Assembly: GCF_025149785.1 (NCBI RefSeq)
Contig: NZ_CP102277.1
Span: 2,170,001-2,234,000 of the forward strand
Direction of reading: 5' to 3'
Length of the DNA: 64,000 nt
Source: Coprococcus comes ATCC 27758
GTDB taxonomy: Bacteria > Bacillota > Clostridia > Lachnospirales > Lachnospiraceae
A program made the position numbers and the translations under genes. Position 1 is the first letter of the stretch. Each line of letters begins with the position of its first letter. Shown here one piece after another: positions 34,876 through 44,430 of the stretch. The notes under the pieces were generated by a model. The model saw nothing but the letters and a program-made list of their open reading frames with translations, searched no databases and had not been told where the DNA came from.

Positions 34876-35743
34876 GCGATCTCCATCCTTTCCATATTTT
34901 TTTCAAACGTCCGATCTCCACACTCTTCTTACTGATAGATTCCAGACGTTTTTTCAGATATTCCGGTGTAACATTGCGCACAAGCTGTCCGCCCATCGCT
35001 ACAGATACATACCCGGTCTCTTCTGATACGGTGACGATCAGAGCATCACTCACCTCACTCATTCCGACTGCTGCACGATGTCTGGTCCCCAGCTCCTTAC
35101 TGATTCCCATATTGTCTGACAGTGGAAGATAGCAGGTCGCTGATACGATCCTGTCTCCACGGACAATGATCGCGCCATCATGAAGTGGTGTGTTGTGTTC
35201 AAAAATATTGATCAATACCTGCGGTGATACAATACAATCCAGCGCGATTCCGGTACTCTCGTATTCTGTCAGCATGATTGCCTGCTCTACGACGATAAGC
35301 GCTCCTGTCTTCACTGCTCCCATCGCAAAGGATGCTTCTACGATTCCATCGATCGTTTTCTGGCTGAAACGTACATTATCTTTTCCTCTTTTATCCAATG
35401 CTACCATATTGGGAACAAATTGTTTTTCCCCCAGTTTTTCCAATGCTCTTCTGAGCTCAGGCTGGAAAATGATCACGACTGCGGTTGCCATGACCGGAAG
35501 CGAATTCTGTGCAATCCACAAAATCGTATACATTTTAAAAACTGCAGCCACCAGAATAAACAATGCAACAACCAGAATCCCCCTCAGCAGCATCCAGGCT
35601 TTTGTATTCTTTATCCAGAGAATAATCTGATAGAATAAAAATGTAATAATCAGTATCTCAACAGCATCTACTACCCGGATCTGCGGGAAGTACCACGATT
35701 CTGATACAAATTCTTTTAAAACCTGTGTTAATACTGTGTTCAA
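34856..35743 (-). CDS. cdaA: Diadenylate cyclase CdaA
   Basis: 295 residues, family length. Three N-terminal membrane helices (about 27-95) precede the DAC domain with both catalytic motifs intact: DGA at 189-191 (LHDGAIIVRG) and RHR at 221-223 (RHRAAVGMSE). It joins two ATP into cyclic di-AMP at the membrane, the main essential messenger for potassium and wall homeostasis in Firmicutes. It is first in an operon with cdaR and HPr. glmM, the usual third partner, is not in this window. Confidence 0.93.
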   Translation of the reverse strand: MNTVLTQVLKEFVSESWYFPQIRVVDAVEILIITFLFYQIILWIKNTKAWMLLRGILVVALFILVAAVFKMYTILWIAQNSLPVMATAVVIIFQPELRRALEKLGEKQFVPNMVALDKRGKDNVRFSQKTIDGIVEASFAMGAVKTGALIVVEQAIMLTEYESTGIALDCIVSPQVLINIFEHNTPLHDGAIIVRGDRIVSATCYLPLSDNMGISKELGTRHRAAVGMSEVSDALIVTVSEETGYVSVAMGGQLVRNVTPEYLKKRLESISKKSVEIGRLKKIWKGWRSHEKGVD

Positions 35744-35798
35744 CAGTGTACCCCCTTTTTCTATCCGTTATTTATACCCCTGTTTTTATAATATTTCC

Positions 35799-36965
35799 CT
35801 ATTTGTTATCGCTATTCAGTTCATTTTCCACAATGCTCTGAATATCCAGTTCTTCCTTCAGGCTCTGTGCAAGAAGGATTTCATCTGTATTGCCCCCAAC
35901 TCTTGTCGGTCGCTGAACTGCCGGACTCTTTGGCCGTTTTACCTTAGAAGCCGTTTTTGTTTTGCGTACTGCCGGTTTTTCCGTCTGCCCACTCTTCGAC
36001 CTCTGTCTTCTCTCCGGCTCTGTTCCCGCAATCTCACCTGTTTCTTTCCGCTCATTGATATGTTTGACCGTCTTCTCCGGAGCTGTCACCGAAATCTTAG
36101 GGATGGCTTTTACATAATAGTAATATTCATCATCCTCAAACTGGAGACGTTCTGTTCTGGAATAATCCACCGAGAACAGGAAAAATTCCATGATAAAACC
36201 AATCACGACTGCTGCAATATTTCCAACGATCAGCATATTATAAGAGGTATGTATATCGAATACAATATCTCCGATCACAATTACAACAATATTCACAACC
36301 GCACCGGATGCTGCTGCGATTTTCCACGCATGATCTACCGAAAGCCGGCGCACTGTATACACCACAAAAATAGAGATAATAAATGCGATCACAGTGATCC
36401 ACAGAGTCTTATCCTGGAATACCGTCTTCACAAACAGCGAAATCTGCCTGGTAATTCCATCCGCACTGGTGATCGCTGTTGCCGAAGTTCTCACACATTC
36501 GATCATATAGTAAATGATCGTTCCAAATCCAACCGGTACTGCTGAAATCGGTCCAAGTACAAGCGCACAGGCAACCGGCACCACATACGGAACATGAAGC
36601 ATAAATGCTACCGGTGTGACCAGCAGAAGAAGTGCCTTTTTCGGAGTAAATCTGCAGTAAAAGATAAACATTACCACAAAGATCAGTGCCGCTGCCGCTG
36701 CCACTCCTATAGACAGTTTGAACAGATGCACAATTACAAGTCCTGCCGCCACATACGCCGTTACAACCGGTGGAAGAAAGGTGCAGATTACTGCCAGTGC
36801 CACCGCTACAACCGGTGTCGCCACCGCTTTCATCAGTCCAATATTCTGGTTGATCATAAGAAATGTAACCAGTGCCAGAACAAACTGCACAGCTTTATCA
36901 ATATAGATTGATTTCATCGCGTATAATTCCTGTAATTTATCTCTCCATACTATCAGATCATTCAT
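35799..36965 (-). CDS. Polytopic membrane protein of unknown function
   Basis: 388 residues. About eight hydrophobic helices occupy residues 25-270, many rich in Val/Ala. A long charged cytoplasmic-type tail (about 275-388) contains basic runs and RRQRSKSGQTEKP. I do not recognise a catalytic motif. It is encoded directly after a 131-residue membrane protein (stop and start share one base, TAATG) and 55 nt before cdaA. This is a conserved-looking setting that suggests an envelope role, but no function is assigned. Confidence 0.7.
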   Translation of the reverse strand: MNDLIVWRDKLQELYAMKSIYIDKAVQFVLALVTFLMINQNIGLMKAVATPVVAVALAVICTFLPPVVTAYVAAGLVIVHLFKLSIGVAAAAALIFVVMFIFYCRFTPKKALLLLVTPVAFMLHVPYVVPVACALVLGPISAVPVGFGTIIYYMIECVRTSATAITSADGITRQISLFVKTVFQDKTLWITVIAFIISIFVVYTVRRLSVDHAWKIAAASGAVVNIVVIVIGDIVFDIHTSYNMLIVGNIAAVVIGFIMEFFLFSVDYSRTERLQFEDDEYYYYVKAIPKISVTAPEKTVKHINERKETGEIAGTEPERRQRSKSGQTEKPAVRKTKTASKVKRPKSPAVQRPTRVGGNTDEILLAQSLKEELDIQSIVENELNSDNK

Positions 36966-37360
36966 TATCGTTTCTCCCTTTCATACATTCTGTTCAGTCT
37001 TGTAAGATCGTGATTGAATTGTTTCACACGCTTTCTTGCTTTTTCATGTTTGGTTCCGTAAAAATGGGAAGCAACGATTCCATAAAAAATAACAAGTACC
37101 AGATATCCAATTATCACAGCTGCCACAAGCATCACAAGAAACTGCATATTCAGATTTTTCATCAGTTCATCCAGAAAAGCAATAACTCCGATTCCCACTG
37201 CAACAGCATAGCCGACCGTGACCCATATGATCGTAGCAATGGTGTGAAAGCTCCGGTAATCTTTCTTATAATAAGAACTGATCTTAAAATCTTCCTCTCC
37301 CTGTTTGCTTTCGTACATCGCCATCCTTGTCATCAGCTTAACTTTGCTTTCATTTAACAT
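36965..37360 (-). CDS. Small membrane protein of unknown function
   Basis: 131 residues. Two hydrophobic helices at about 42-62 and 70-95 sit between a charged N-terminal region (KQGEEDFKISSYYKKDY) and a basic helical C-terminus (KHEKARKRVKQFNHDLTRL). It overlaps the next gene by one base (TAATG), implying coupled expression and possibly a complex with that polytopic protein. No known family recognised. Confidence 0.7.
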   Translation of the reverse strand: MLNESKVKLMTRMAMYESKQGEEDFKISSYYKKDYRSFHTIATIIWVTVGYAVAVGIGVIAFLDELMKNLNMQFLVMLVAAVIIGYLVLVIFYGIVASHFYGTKHEKARKRVKQFNHDLTRLNRMYEREKR

Positions 37361-37414
37361 TTTGTCACCTCATACGTTTTATTCGTATATGCATTACTTT
37401 CAGTATAACAAATA

Positions 37415-38155
37415 TCAGATTCCTTGTCCAATACTTACCGTCAAAAAGTATACCTTTTCAGCTCCTGCCTTTTTAAGCACTCTCGCCGCCTCGTCTAAGG
37501 TACTTCCTGTCGTATAAATGTCGTCGATCAAAACGATATTTTCTCCTTTTACATTTTTCTGCACTGCAAATGCTCCCCTGATATTTCGTTTTCTCCCTTT
37601 ATCGCCCAGCTCTTTCTGAGGACTAGTCGCCTTAATTCTCTTAACAGCACCTGCATCCATAGCAATTCCGGTATTTTTTGATAATACCTTTGCTACAATT
37701 TCTGCCTGATTAAATCCCCGCTTTCTTTTTCGCCGGGAATGCAGCGGAACCGGCACGATCAAGGTGATCTTTCTTTCCCATAGATAAGGAAGAAAATGCT
37801 CTGCCATTTCTTTTCCGAACGTTTGTCCGTAAATCCTCCGGTTCTGATATTTCATTGCATAAACTGCATTTTCCACTGCATCTTTATGCACCCAGAGACT
37901 TCTGCCATCAACAAAAAGATGCTTCTGCCTGGTACAGTCATAGCAATATTCTTCAGCCGGATCTGTCAAAGGCTTTCCACAGCACATGCATCTTACTTCA
38001 CCAATATAAGGAAGTTTTTCACGGCACGCCTTGCAGATTCCATTGTGTTCCATAGAATGTTTCTTTCCTGCACTTACAATTTCTCCACAAAACGGACATT
38101 TTGAGGGATAAATTAGTTCCAGAATTGTTTCTTTGACCTTTTTTAAGTTTTCCAT
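37415..38155 (-). CDS. comFC: ComF-family phosphoribosyltransferase-like protein
   Basis: 246 residues. The N-terminal zinc-finger region has CPFCGE, CKAC, CMCCGKP and CYDC cysteine pairs (about 19-75). The C-terminal PRTase domain shows NIVLIDDIYTTGSTLDEAA (about 207-225), the PRPP-binding loop. ComFC acts in natural DNA uptake and in DNA repair-related processes in other Firmicutes. The gene is 38 nt downstream of recD2. Length and motifs are complete. Confidence 0.88.
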   Translation of the reverse strand: MENLKKVKETILELIYPSKCPFCGEIVSAGKKHSMEHNGICKACREKLPYIGEVRCMCCGKPLTDPAEEYCYDCTRQKHLFVDGRSLWVHKDAVENAVYAMKYQNRRIYGQTFGKEMAEHFLPYLWERKITLIVPVPLHSRRKRKRGFNQAEIVAKVLSKNTGIAMDAGAVKRIKATSPQKELGDKGRKRNIRGAFAVQKNVKGENIVLIDDIYTTGSTLDEAARVLKKAGAEKVYFLTVSIGQGI

Positions 38156-38193
38156 CCGCTTTTCGGATTTGATTTTCTACTTTTTCTGTGTAA

Positions 38194-40416
38194 CTATCCG
38201 CAGAACTCCCGGATCCGTTCTGCCAGACTGGTATTCCGGTTGTGTTCATTGGTATTCCGGATCATCTCCTGGAAGGTCTGGTCATTTCCGACAATTGTCA
38301 CACATTTTCTGGCTCTTGTGATTGCCGTGTAAAGAAGATTCCTGTGAAACAGCTGTCTCGGTCCGCTCAGAAGAGGGATGACAACCGCCGGATATTCGCT
38401 TCCCTGCGACTTGTGAATGGTGATCGCATAGGCAAGCTCCAGTTCTTCCAGCAATTCAAACGGATACTTTACTTTTCTCTTTTCATCGTATTCAACTTCC
38501 AGTGTTTCAGTATATGTATTGATCTCGGTGACAATTCCCATATCGCCATTAAAAATTCCCATCCCTTTATCCACCGTCAGTCCATACTTGGTTGTGATCT
38601 CCCATTCAAGCTGATAGTTATTCTTGATCTGCATCACCTTGTCGCCCACGCGGAATTTGTGATCGCCATATTCTTTTTCCGCTTTTCCCGGCTCCGGTGG
38701 ATTCAAATACTCCTGCAAAATACTGTTCAGCCTTTCCACTCCCAGCAGTCCTTTCCGCATCGGTGTGAGTACCTGGATATCATATGGTTTTGCATTGACA
38801 TATTTGGGAAGCTTCTTCTGGATCAGTGTCAGCAGAACACTGATGATCACATTCGGATCCTGTCTTTTCAAGAAGAAGAAATCCCGGCTTTTATTATCCA
38901 AAAGGACCGGTTCTCCCCGGTTGATCTTATGTGCATTTACCACAATATCACTCTCCTGTGCCTGTCGGAAAATCCGGGTCAGCATGACAACCGGAAAACA
39001 TTCCGATGCGATGAGATCCTTCAAAATACTTCCCGGGCCTACTGATGGAAGCTGGTTACAGTCCCCTACCAGGATCAGCCTTGTCCCCGGTACAATTGCG
39101 GTAAGAAGTGCATTCATCAGAGGCAGGTCTACCATAGACATCTCATCGATGATGATCACATCGGTTTCCAGTGGATTGTCTGCATTTCTTGCAAATCCGT
39201 TCCGGTTCGGGTTCTCATCCTCCTCCGGATTACCGTTCACCTCCAGAAGCCGGTGGATTGTCTGCGCTTCCCATCCGGTTGCCTCTGTCATTCTTTTTGC
39301 GGCACGCCCGGTTGGTGCTGCCAGCATAATTTCCATATTCTCACTGTGAAAATATTCGATCATGGCATTGATCGTCGTCGTTTTTCCGGTTCCAGGACCT
39401 CCTGTGAGAATCATAATTCCATTCCGTACAGCCGCCATGACCGCATTTTCCTGCTTCTCATCAAGCTGCATTTCGGCTTCTTTTTCAATCTGATGGATCT
39501 TTTTTTCGATCACTACATTGGCTTCTTCATATTCCAGATTCAGATCATGCAGCATTTTCGCGGTATTGAGTTCCAGATAATAGAAGTGGGACACGTATAC
39601 CCGCAGACCTTCTTCAGATTCTTTGAGTACGATCTTCTTTTCCATCGACAGATCCATCAGGTATTTCTCAATATCCTTAATCTCCACTTCCAGAAGTGCA
39701 GATGCCCGACGAAGCAACACGTCCTTTGTCAGATAGACATGCCCTTCGGCAACACTCTGCTGTAAGGTATAAAAAATACCACTCCGGATACGGAAATCCG
39801 AGTCTGAATGAATGCCGATCTTCGTTGCGATTTCATCAGCGATCTTAAATCCGATCCCCTGAATCTGATCTGCAAGCTGGTATGGATTTCCTTCCAGTAC
39901 CTGATAGGTCTTCGGACCGTAAAACTGATAAATCTTTGCTGCAAGTGTCGTCGAAATCCCAAATTTCTGAAGATAGATCATTGCCTTCCGCATATCTTTT
40001 TTCTCTTCTACCTGTACAGCGATCTCTCTTGCCATACGTTCGCTGATCCCACGCACCTCCGCAAGTCTTTCTGGTTCTTCTTCGATGATCCGGAAGGTGT
40101 CTTCCCTGAATTTTTTCACAATCCTGCCGGCAAGAGATGCACCAACCCCTTTGATCGCCCCTGATCCCAGATAGCGTTCAATCGAAAGCAGATCTTCCGG
40201 TGCTTTGATCTCATAATTGAGCACTCGGAGCTGTGTTCCATATACACTGTGAACCACATATTCTCCGTTCACCTCAACCAACTCTCCCTCTGATAAATAG
40301 TTAAAGTTTCCGACACAGGTCAGATCGCCATCATCATTATTCAAATTAAATACGGTATATCCATTGTCTTCATTGCGAAATACAATGTGTTCTACGTAAC
40401 CTTTTACTGTTTCCAT
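38194..40416 (-). CDS. recD2: RecD2-type (RecD/TraA) DNA helicase
   Basis: 740 residues, normal for RecD2. An N-terminal OB-like region is followed by helix-hairpin-helix motifs (IKGVGASLAGRIVKKF near 128-143 and further repeats to about 200). The SF1 helicase motor follows: Walker A GGPGTGKTTTINA (about 340-352), DEE-type motif II as IIDEMSMVDLPL, QLPSVGPGS, and motif VI near the end (AITIHKSQGSEYPAV, YTAITRARK). It is a 5'-3' helicase in recombination and repair without RecBC partners. It is flanked by comFC and the mreB-like gene. Confidence 0.93.
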   Translation of the reverse strand: METVKGYVEHIVFRNEDNGYTVFNLNNDDGDLTCVGNFNYLSEGELVEVNGEYVVHSVYGTQLRVLNYEIKAPEDLLSIERYLGSGAIKGVGASLAGRIVKKFREDTFRIIEEEPERLAEVRGISERMAREIAVQVEEKKDMRKAMIYLQKFGISTTLAAKIYQFYGPKTYQVLEGNPYQLADQIQGIGFKIADEIATKIGIHSDSDFRIRSGIFYTLQQSVAEGHVYLTKDVLLRRASALLEVEIKDIEKYLMDLSMEKKIVLKESEEGLRVYVSHFYYLELNTAKMLHDLNLEYEEANVVIEKKIHQIEKEAEMQLDEKQENAVMAAVRNGIMILTGGPGTGKTTTINAMIEYFHSENMEIMLAAPTGRAAKRMTEATGWEAQTIHRLLEVNGNPEEDENPNRNGFARNADNPLETDVIIIDEMSMVDLPLMNALLTAIVPGTRLILVGDCNQLPSVGPGSILKDLIASECFPVVMLTRIFRQAQESDIVVNAHKINRGEPVLLDNKSRDFFFLKRQDPNVIISVLLTLIQKKLPKYVNAKPYDIQVLTPMRKGLLGVERLNSILQEYLNPPEPGKAEKEYGDHKFRVGDKVMQIKNNYQLEWEITTKYGLTVDKGMGIFNGDMGIVTEINTYTETLEVEYDEKRKVKYPFELLEELELAYAITIHKSQGSEYPAVVIPLLSGPRQLFHRNLLYTAITRARKCVTIVGNDQTFQEMIRNTNEHNRNTSLAERIREFCG

Positions 40417-40433
40417 ACTTTTTCCTTTTTAAA

Positions 40434-40461
40434 AAGGCTGTCTCTCTACAGAAACAGCCTT
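40434..40461 (-). terminator. Intrinsic terminator after the MreB-like gene
   Basis: AAGGCTGT and ACAGCCTT (40454-40461 with 40434-40441) form an 8-bp stem, followed on the minus strand by TTTTTAAAA. It lies just past the stop at 40477. Confidence 0.75.
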
Positions 40462-40476
40462 CTCATGTGCTTATCA

Positions 40477-41466
40477 CTAGAAATCTTTTTTTCCGTTCAT
40501 AAACTCCACATACTGACCGGTACCGATTGCAACAACCTTCATCGGGTCTTCCGCTGTCATCGTATTGATGCCTGTCTTTTCTTCGATCAGTTCTTCCAGC
40601 CCGCGAAGCAGCGCACCTCCACCTGTCAGTACAATTCCACGATCCAGAATATCCGCGGAAAGTTCCGGCGGTGTTCTCTCCAGAACCCCAATGACTGCTT
40701 CGACGATCTGACTTGTAGTCTCATGCAGTGCTTCTTCGGTCTCAGAAGCCGTTACCGTAACCGTCTTTGGCAATCCTGTTACCAGATTTCGTCCCCTTAC
40801 TTCCATTGATTCATCTTCTACAAGAGGATATGTCGTTCCGATCTTGATCTTGATGTCTTCTGCTGTCCTGTCTCCGATCAGCAGATTGTGCTTTTTCCGG
40901 ACATAACGGACGATTGCTTCATCAAAATCATCACCTGCAACTTTTAATGATGTATTCACAACAGTTCCTCCAAGGGAAATTACCGCAATGTCGGATGTAC
41001 CACCACCGATATCCACGATCATGTTGCCGCATGGTTTTGAAATATCTATTCCGGCTCCGATTGCCGCCGCAACCGGTTCCTCAATCAAATGTACTTCCCG
41101 CGCACCGGCTGCAAAAGCAGCCTCTTCTACTGCCTTTTTTTCAACCTCTGTAACACCGCTTGGCACACAGATACTGATATTCGGCTTCTTAAATGTACGC
41201 TTTCCCAATGCTTTCTGAACAAAATATTTGATCATTTTTTCTGTGACAATGTAATCGGAAATAACACCCTGTCTGAGAGGTCTTACCGCAACAATGTTCC
41301 CCGGTGTCCTTCCAAGCATCAGCCTTGCTTCTTCACCGATTGCTTTTATCATATTGGTATCTCTGTCAAAGGCAACGACTGAAGGTTCTTTCAGTACAAC
41401 TCCCTTTCCTTTCACATAAACGAGGATACTTGCTGTTCCTAAATCAATTCCTAAATCTATTGACAT
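40477..41466 (-). CDS. MreB/Mbl-family actin-like protein
   Basis: 329 residues from ATG 41466; a GTG one codon earlier is also possible, but AGGGG spacing favours ATG. The actin-fold motifs are LGIDLGTASILVYVKGKG (phosphate 1), IVDIGGGTSDIAVISLGG (phosphate 2, about 160-177) and VLTGGGALLRGLEELI (adenosine, about 283-298). It polymerises under the membrane to guide lateral wall synthesis. mreC and mreD are not adjacent, as is usual for Mbl or MreBH paralogues, so the exact paralogue is uncertain. A TATAAT at 41495-41500 lies upstream, with a weak -35. Confidence 0.9.
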   Translation of the reverse strand: MSIDLGIDLGTASILVYVKGKGVVLKEPSVVAFDRDTNMIKAIGEEARLMLGRTPGNIVAVRPLRQGVISDYIVTEKMIKYFVQKALGKRTFKKPNISICVPSGVTEVEKKAVEEAAFAAGAREVHLIEEPVAAAIGAGIDISKPCGNMIVDIGGGTSDIAVISLGGTVVNTSLKVAGDDFDEAIVRYVRKKHNLLIGDRTAEDIKIKIGTTYPLVEDESMEVRGRNLVTGLPKTVTVTASETEEALHETTSQIVEAVIGVLERTPPELSADILDRGIVLTGGGALLRGLEELIEEKTGINTMTAEDPMKVVAIGTGQYVEFMNGKKDF

Positions 41467-41562
41467 CACGATTCCCCTTTCACATACTCACCTTATTATA
41501 ATCAAATCTTTAATAAATAGGAAGTCTTTTTTTCAAGTTCAGGATTTTTTAAGATTTCTGTA

Positions 41563-44403
41563 TCATTTTCTGTCCAGCATCATTTTGATGTATTTCCCTG
41601 TATATGAATTCGGGTTTTCTGCCACTTCTTCCGGTGTACCGCACGCAACAACTGTGCCCCCCTTGTCACCGCCTTCCGGTCCGATATCGATAATATAATC
41701 TGCTGTCTTGATCACATCCAGATTATGTTCGATCACGATAACCGTATTGCCATCTGCCGCGAGTCTGCGCAGGATTTCCGTCAACTTGTGCACATCTGCA
41801 AAATGAAGTCCGGTTGTCGGTTCATCCAGAATGTACACTGTCTTCCCAGTGCTTCTCCGGCTCAGTTCAGTTGCAAGCTTGATCCGCTGTGCTTCACCGC
41901 CGGAAAGAGTTGTAGACGGCTGGCCAAGACGGATATAAGAAAGTCCTACATCGTAAAGTGTCTCCATTTTTCTACGGATACTCGGTACATTTTCAAAGAA
42001 ATGAAGCGCCTCTTCTACCGTCATATTCAGAACATCATAAATGCTTTTTCCTTTATATTTTACCTCCAGTGTCTCACGGTTGTAGCGCTTTCCGCCGCAT
42101 ACCTCACACGGCACATATACATCCGGAAGGAAATGCATCTCAATCTTGATGATTCCATCTCCGCTGCACGCTTCACAGCGTCCGCCCTTGACGTTAAAGC
42201 TGAATCTTCCTTTTTTATAGCCTTTCGCCTTCGCATCCGCGGTTGCCGCAAACAGATCCCGGATCAGGTCGAATACTCCGGTATATGTCGCCGGATTGGA
42301 TCTTGGCGTCCTTCCGATTGGAGACTGGTCAATGTCGATCACTTTGTCCAGCATTTCCAGTCCTTCAATCCGCTTATACTTTCCAGGAATCACACGGGCA
42401 CGGTTTAGCTTTTTCGCCATACTCTTGTAAAGGATTTCATTCACCAATGAACTCTTACCGGAACCTGATACGCCGGTTACACAGGTCATCACGCCAAGTG
42501 GGAACTTCACGTCAATATTTTTCAGGTTATTCTCTGCTGCACCTACAACTTTGATCCAGCCGGTCGGAACTGCGCGGGTTTCCGGAACCGGGATCTTGAT
42601 CTTTCCGCTTAAATATGCACCTGTGATCGACCGTTCTACTTTCATGATCTCCTGTGCCGTTCCCTGGGCAACCAGTTCTCCACCGTGTTCTCCGGCTCCC
42701 GGTCCGATATCGATTACCTGGTCTGCCGCAAACATGGTATCTTCATCATGCTCAACCACGATCAGTGTATTTCCAAGATCACGGAGATGCTTGAGTGTTG
42801 CGAGAAGTTTGTCATTATCTCTCTGGTGCAGACCGATACTTGGCTCATCCAGAATATAAGCCACACCCACAAGACCGGAACCGATCTGCGTCGCAAGCCG
42901 GATTCTCTGTGCTTCTCCACCGGAAAGAGTTCCTGTTGCACGGGCAAGTGTCAGATATTCCAGACCCACATCCAAAAGAAACTGCAGGCGCGCTTTGATC
43001 TCTTTTAATATCTGTCCGCCGATCATCTGCTGCGTCTTTGACAGTTCCAGACTGCTGATAAACCGCTGAAGCCGTTCAATCGACATTGCTGTTACTTCTG
43101 AAATATTTTTATCTCCGACCGTTACCGCAAGTGCGCCCTTTTTCAGTCGCTGTCCGCCACATTCTCGGCAAGGTGTGATCTGCATAAAACTCTCATATTC
43201 TGCTTTCATAGTCTCCGATCCCGTTTCACGGTATCTTCGCTCCACATTCCGGATCAGTCCGTCAAATGCAACGTCATAGATTCCTTCCCCGCGTTGTCCT
43301 TTATAATAGACCTTGACTTCTTTTCCATTAGTCCCACGAAGTAAAACATCCTGGATTTCTTTCGGATACTGTTCAAACGGCGTATCCAGGTCAAAATGAT
43401 ATTCCTTGCAGAGTGCTTCCAGAATCGCATGAGTAAAACTGCTCTTATCGGTACAAGACTGCCATCCTGTCACCACGATTGCTCCTTCATTGATGCTGAG
43501 TGATTTGTCCGGAATCATCAGGTCTTCATCAAACTCCATTTTATATCCGAGTCCGAAACATACCGGGCAGGCACCAAATGGATTGTTAAATGAAAAGCTT
43601 CTCGGCTCGATCTCATCAATACTGATTCCGCAGTCTGGGCAGGCAAAATTCTGGCTGAAATTCAGCGGTTCCCCTCCGATCACATCCACAACCAGAAGCC
43701 CCTCCGCAAGACTTAATACACTTTCTATGGAATCTGCAAGTCTTTTTTCAATCCCCGGTCTGACAACCAGACGGTCTACAACAATCTCAATATTATGTTT
43801 TATATTCTTGTCCAATGAGATTTCTTCGGAAAGCTCATACATATTTCCGTCAATCCTTACACGGACATAACCGCTTTTCTTTGCTCTGTCCAGAAGCTTG
43901 ACATGGGTTCCTTTTCTCCCCCGCACAACCGGTGCCATCAGCTGGATCTTTGTTCCTTCCGGAAGTGCCATGATCTGATCGGTCATCTCATCTGCCGTCT
44001 GCTTCTTGATCTCTCTTCCACACTTCGGACAATGCGGAATCCCGATTCTTGCATACAGCAGTCGAAAATAATCGTAAATCTCCGTCACGGTTCCGACTGT
44101 GGATCTCGGATTGCGGTTCGTAGACTTCTGGTCGATGGAAATCGCCGGTGAAAGCCCTTCAATACTTTCTACATTCGGCTTCTCCATCTGCCCAAGGAAC
44201 TGTCTTGCGTAAGAAGACAGAGATTCCATATATCGTCTTTGTCCCTCTGCATAAATTGTATCAAATGCAAGGGATGATTTGCCGGAACCACTGAGACCGG
44301 TCAGTACTACCAGTTTGTTCCTCGGAATATCTACATCAAGATTCTTCAGATTGTGCTCGTTCGCACCTCTGATCTTTATCAGTTCTTTCTTTTCTTCAGC
44401 CAT
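41563..44403 (-). CDS. uvrA: Excinuclease ABC subunit A
   Basis: 946 residues, full length. The first Walker A is GLSGSGKSS (36-44) and the second GVSGSGKSS lies near 640. ABC signatures ([15 protein letters not shown] and [15 protein letters not shown]) and zinc-finger CxxC pairs (CPDCG, CPVCFG, CEACSG, CEVCGG) are in the expected order. It recognises bulky DNA lesions with UvrB in nucleotide excision repair. It lies 27 nt downstream of uvrB, in the same operon. Confidence 0.97.
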   Translation of the reverse strand: MAEEKKELIKIRGANEHNLKNLDVDIPRNKLVVLTGLSGSGKSSLAFDTIYAEGQRRYMESLSSYARQFLGQMEKPNVESIEGLSPAISIDQKSTNRNPRSTVGTVTEIYDYFRLLYARIGIPHCPKCGREIKKQTADEMTDQIMALPEGTKIQLMAPVVRGRKGTHVKLLDRAKKSGYVRVRIDGNMYELSEEISLDKNIKHNIEIVVDRLVVRPGIEKRLADSIESVLSLAEGLLVVDVIGGEPLNFSQNFACPDCGISIDEIEPRSFSFNNPFGACPVCFGLGYKMEFDEDLMIPDKSLSINEGAIVVTGWQSCTDKSSFTHAILEALCKEYHFDLDTPFEQYPKEIQDVLLRGTNGKEVKVYYKGQRGEGIYDVAFDGLIRNVERRYRETGSETMKAEYESFMQITPCRECGGQRLKKGALAVTVGDKNISEVTAMSIERLQRFISSLELSKTQQMIGGQILKEIKARLQFLLDVGLEYLTLARATGTLSGGEAQRIRLATQIGSGLVGVAYILDEPSIGLHQRDNDKLLATLKHLRDLGNTLIVVEHDEDTMFAADQVIDIGPGAGEHGGELVAQGTAQEIMKVERSITGAYLSGKIKIPVPETRAVPTGWIKVVGAAENNLKNIDVKFPLGVMTCVTGVSGSGKSSLVNEILYKSMAKKLNRARVIPGKYKRIEGLEMLDKVIDIDQSPIGRTPRSNPATYTGVFDLIRDLFAATADAKAKGYKKGRFSFNVKGGRCEACSGDGIIKIEMHFLPDVYVPCEVCGGKRYNRETLEVKYKGKSIYDVLNMTVEEALHFFENVPSIRRKMETLYDVGLSYIRLGQPSTTLSGGEAQRIKLATELSRRSTGKTVYILDEPTTGLHFADVHKLTEILRRLAADGNTVIVIEHNLDVIKTADYIIDIGPEGGDKGGTVVACGTPEEVAENPNSYTGKYIKMMLDRK

Positions 44404-44430
44404 CTGTTCTTCCTCTTCTATCTCTTCGCT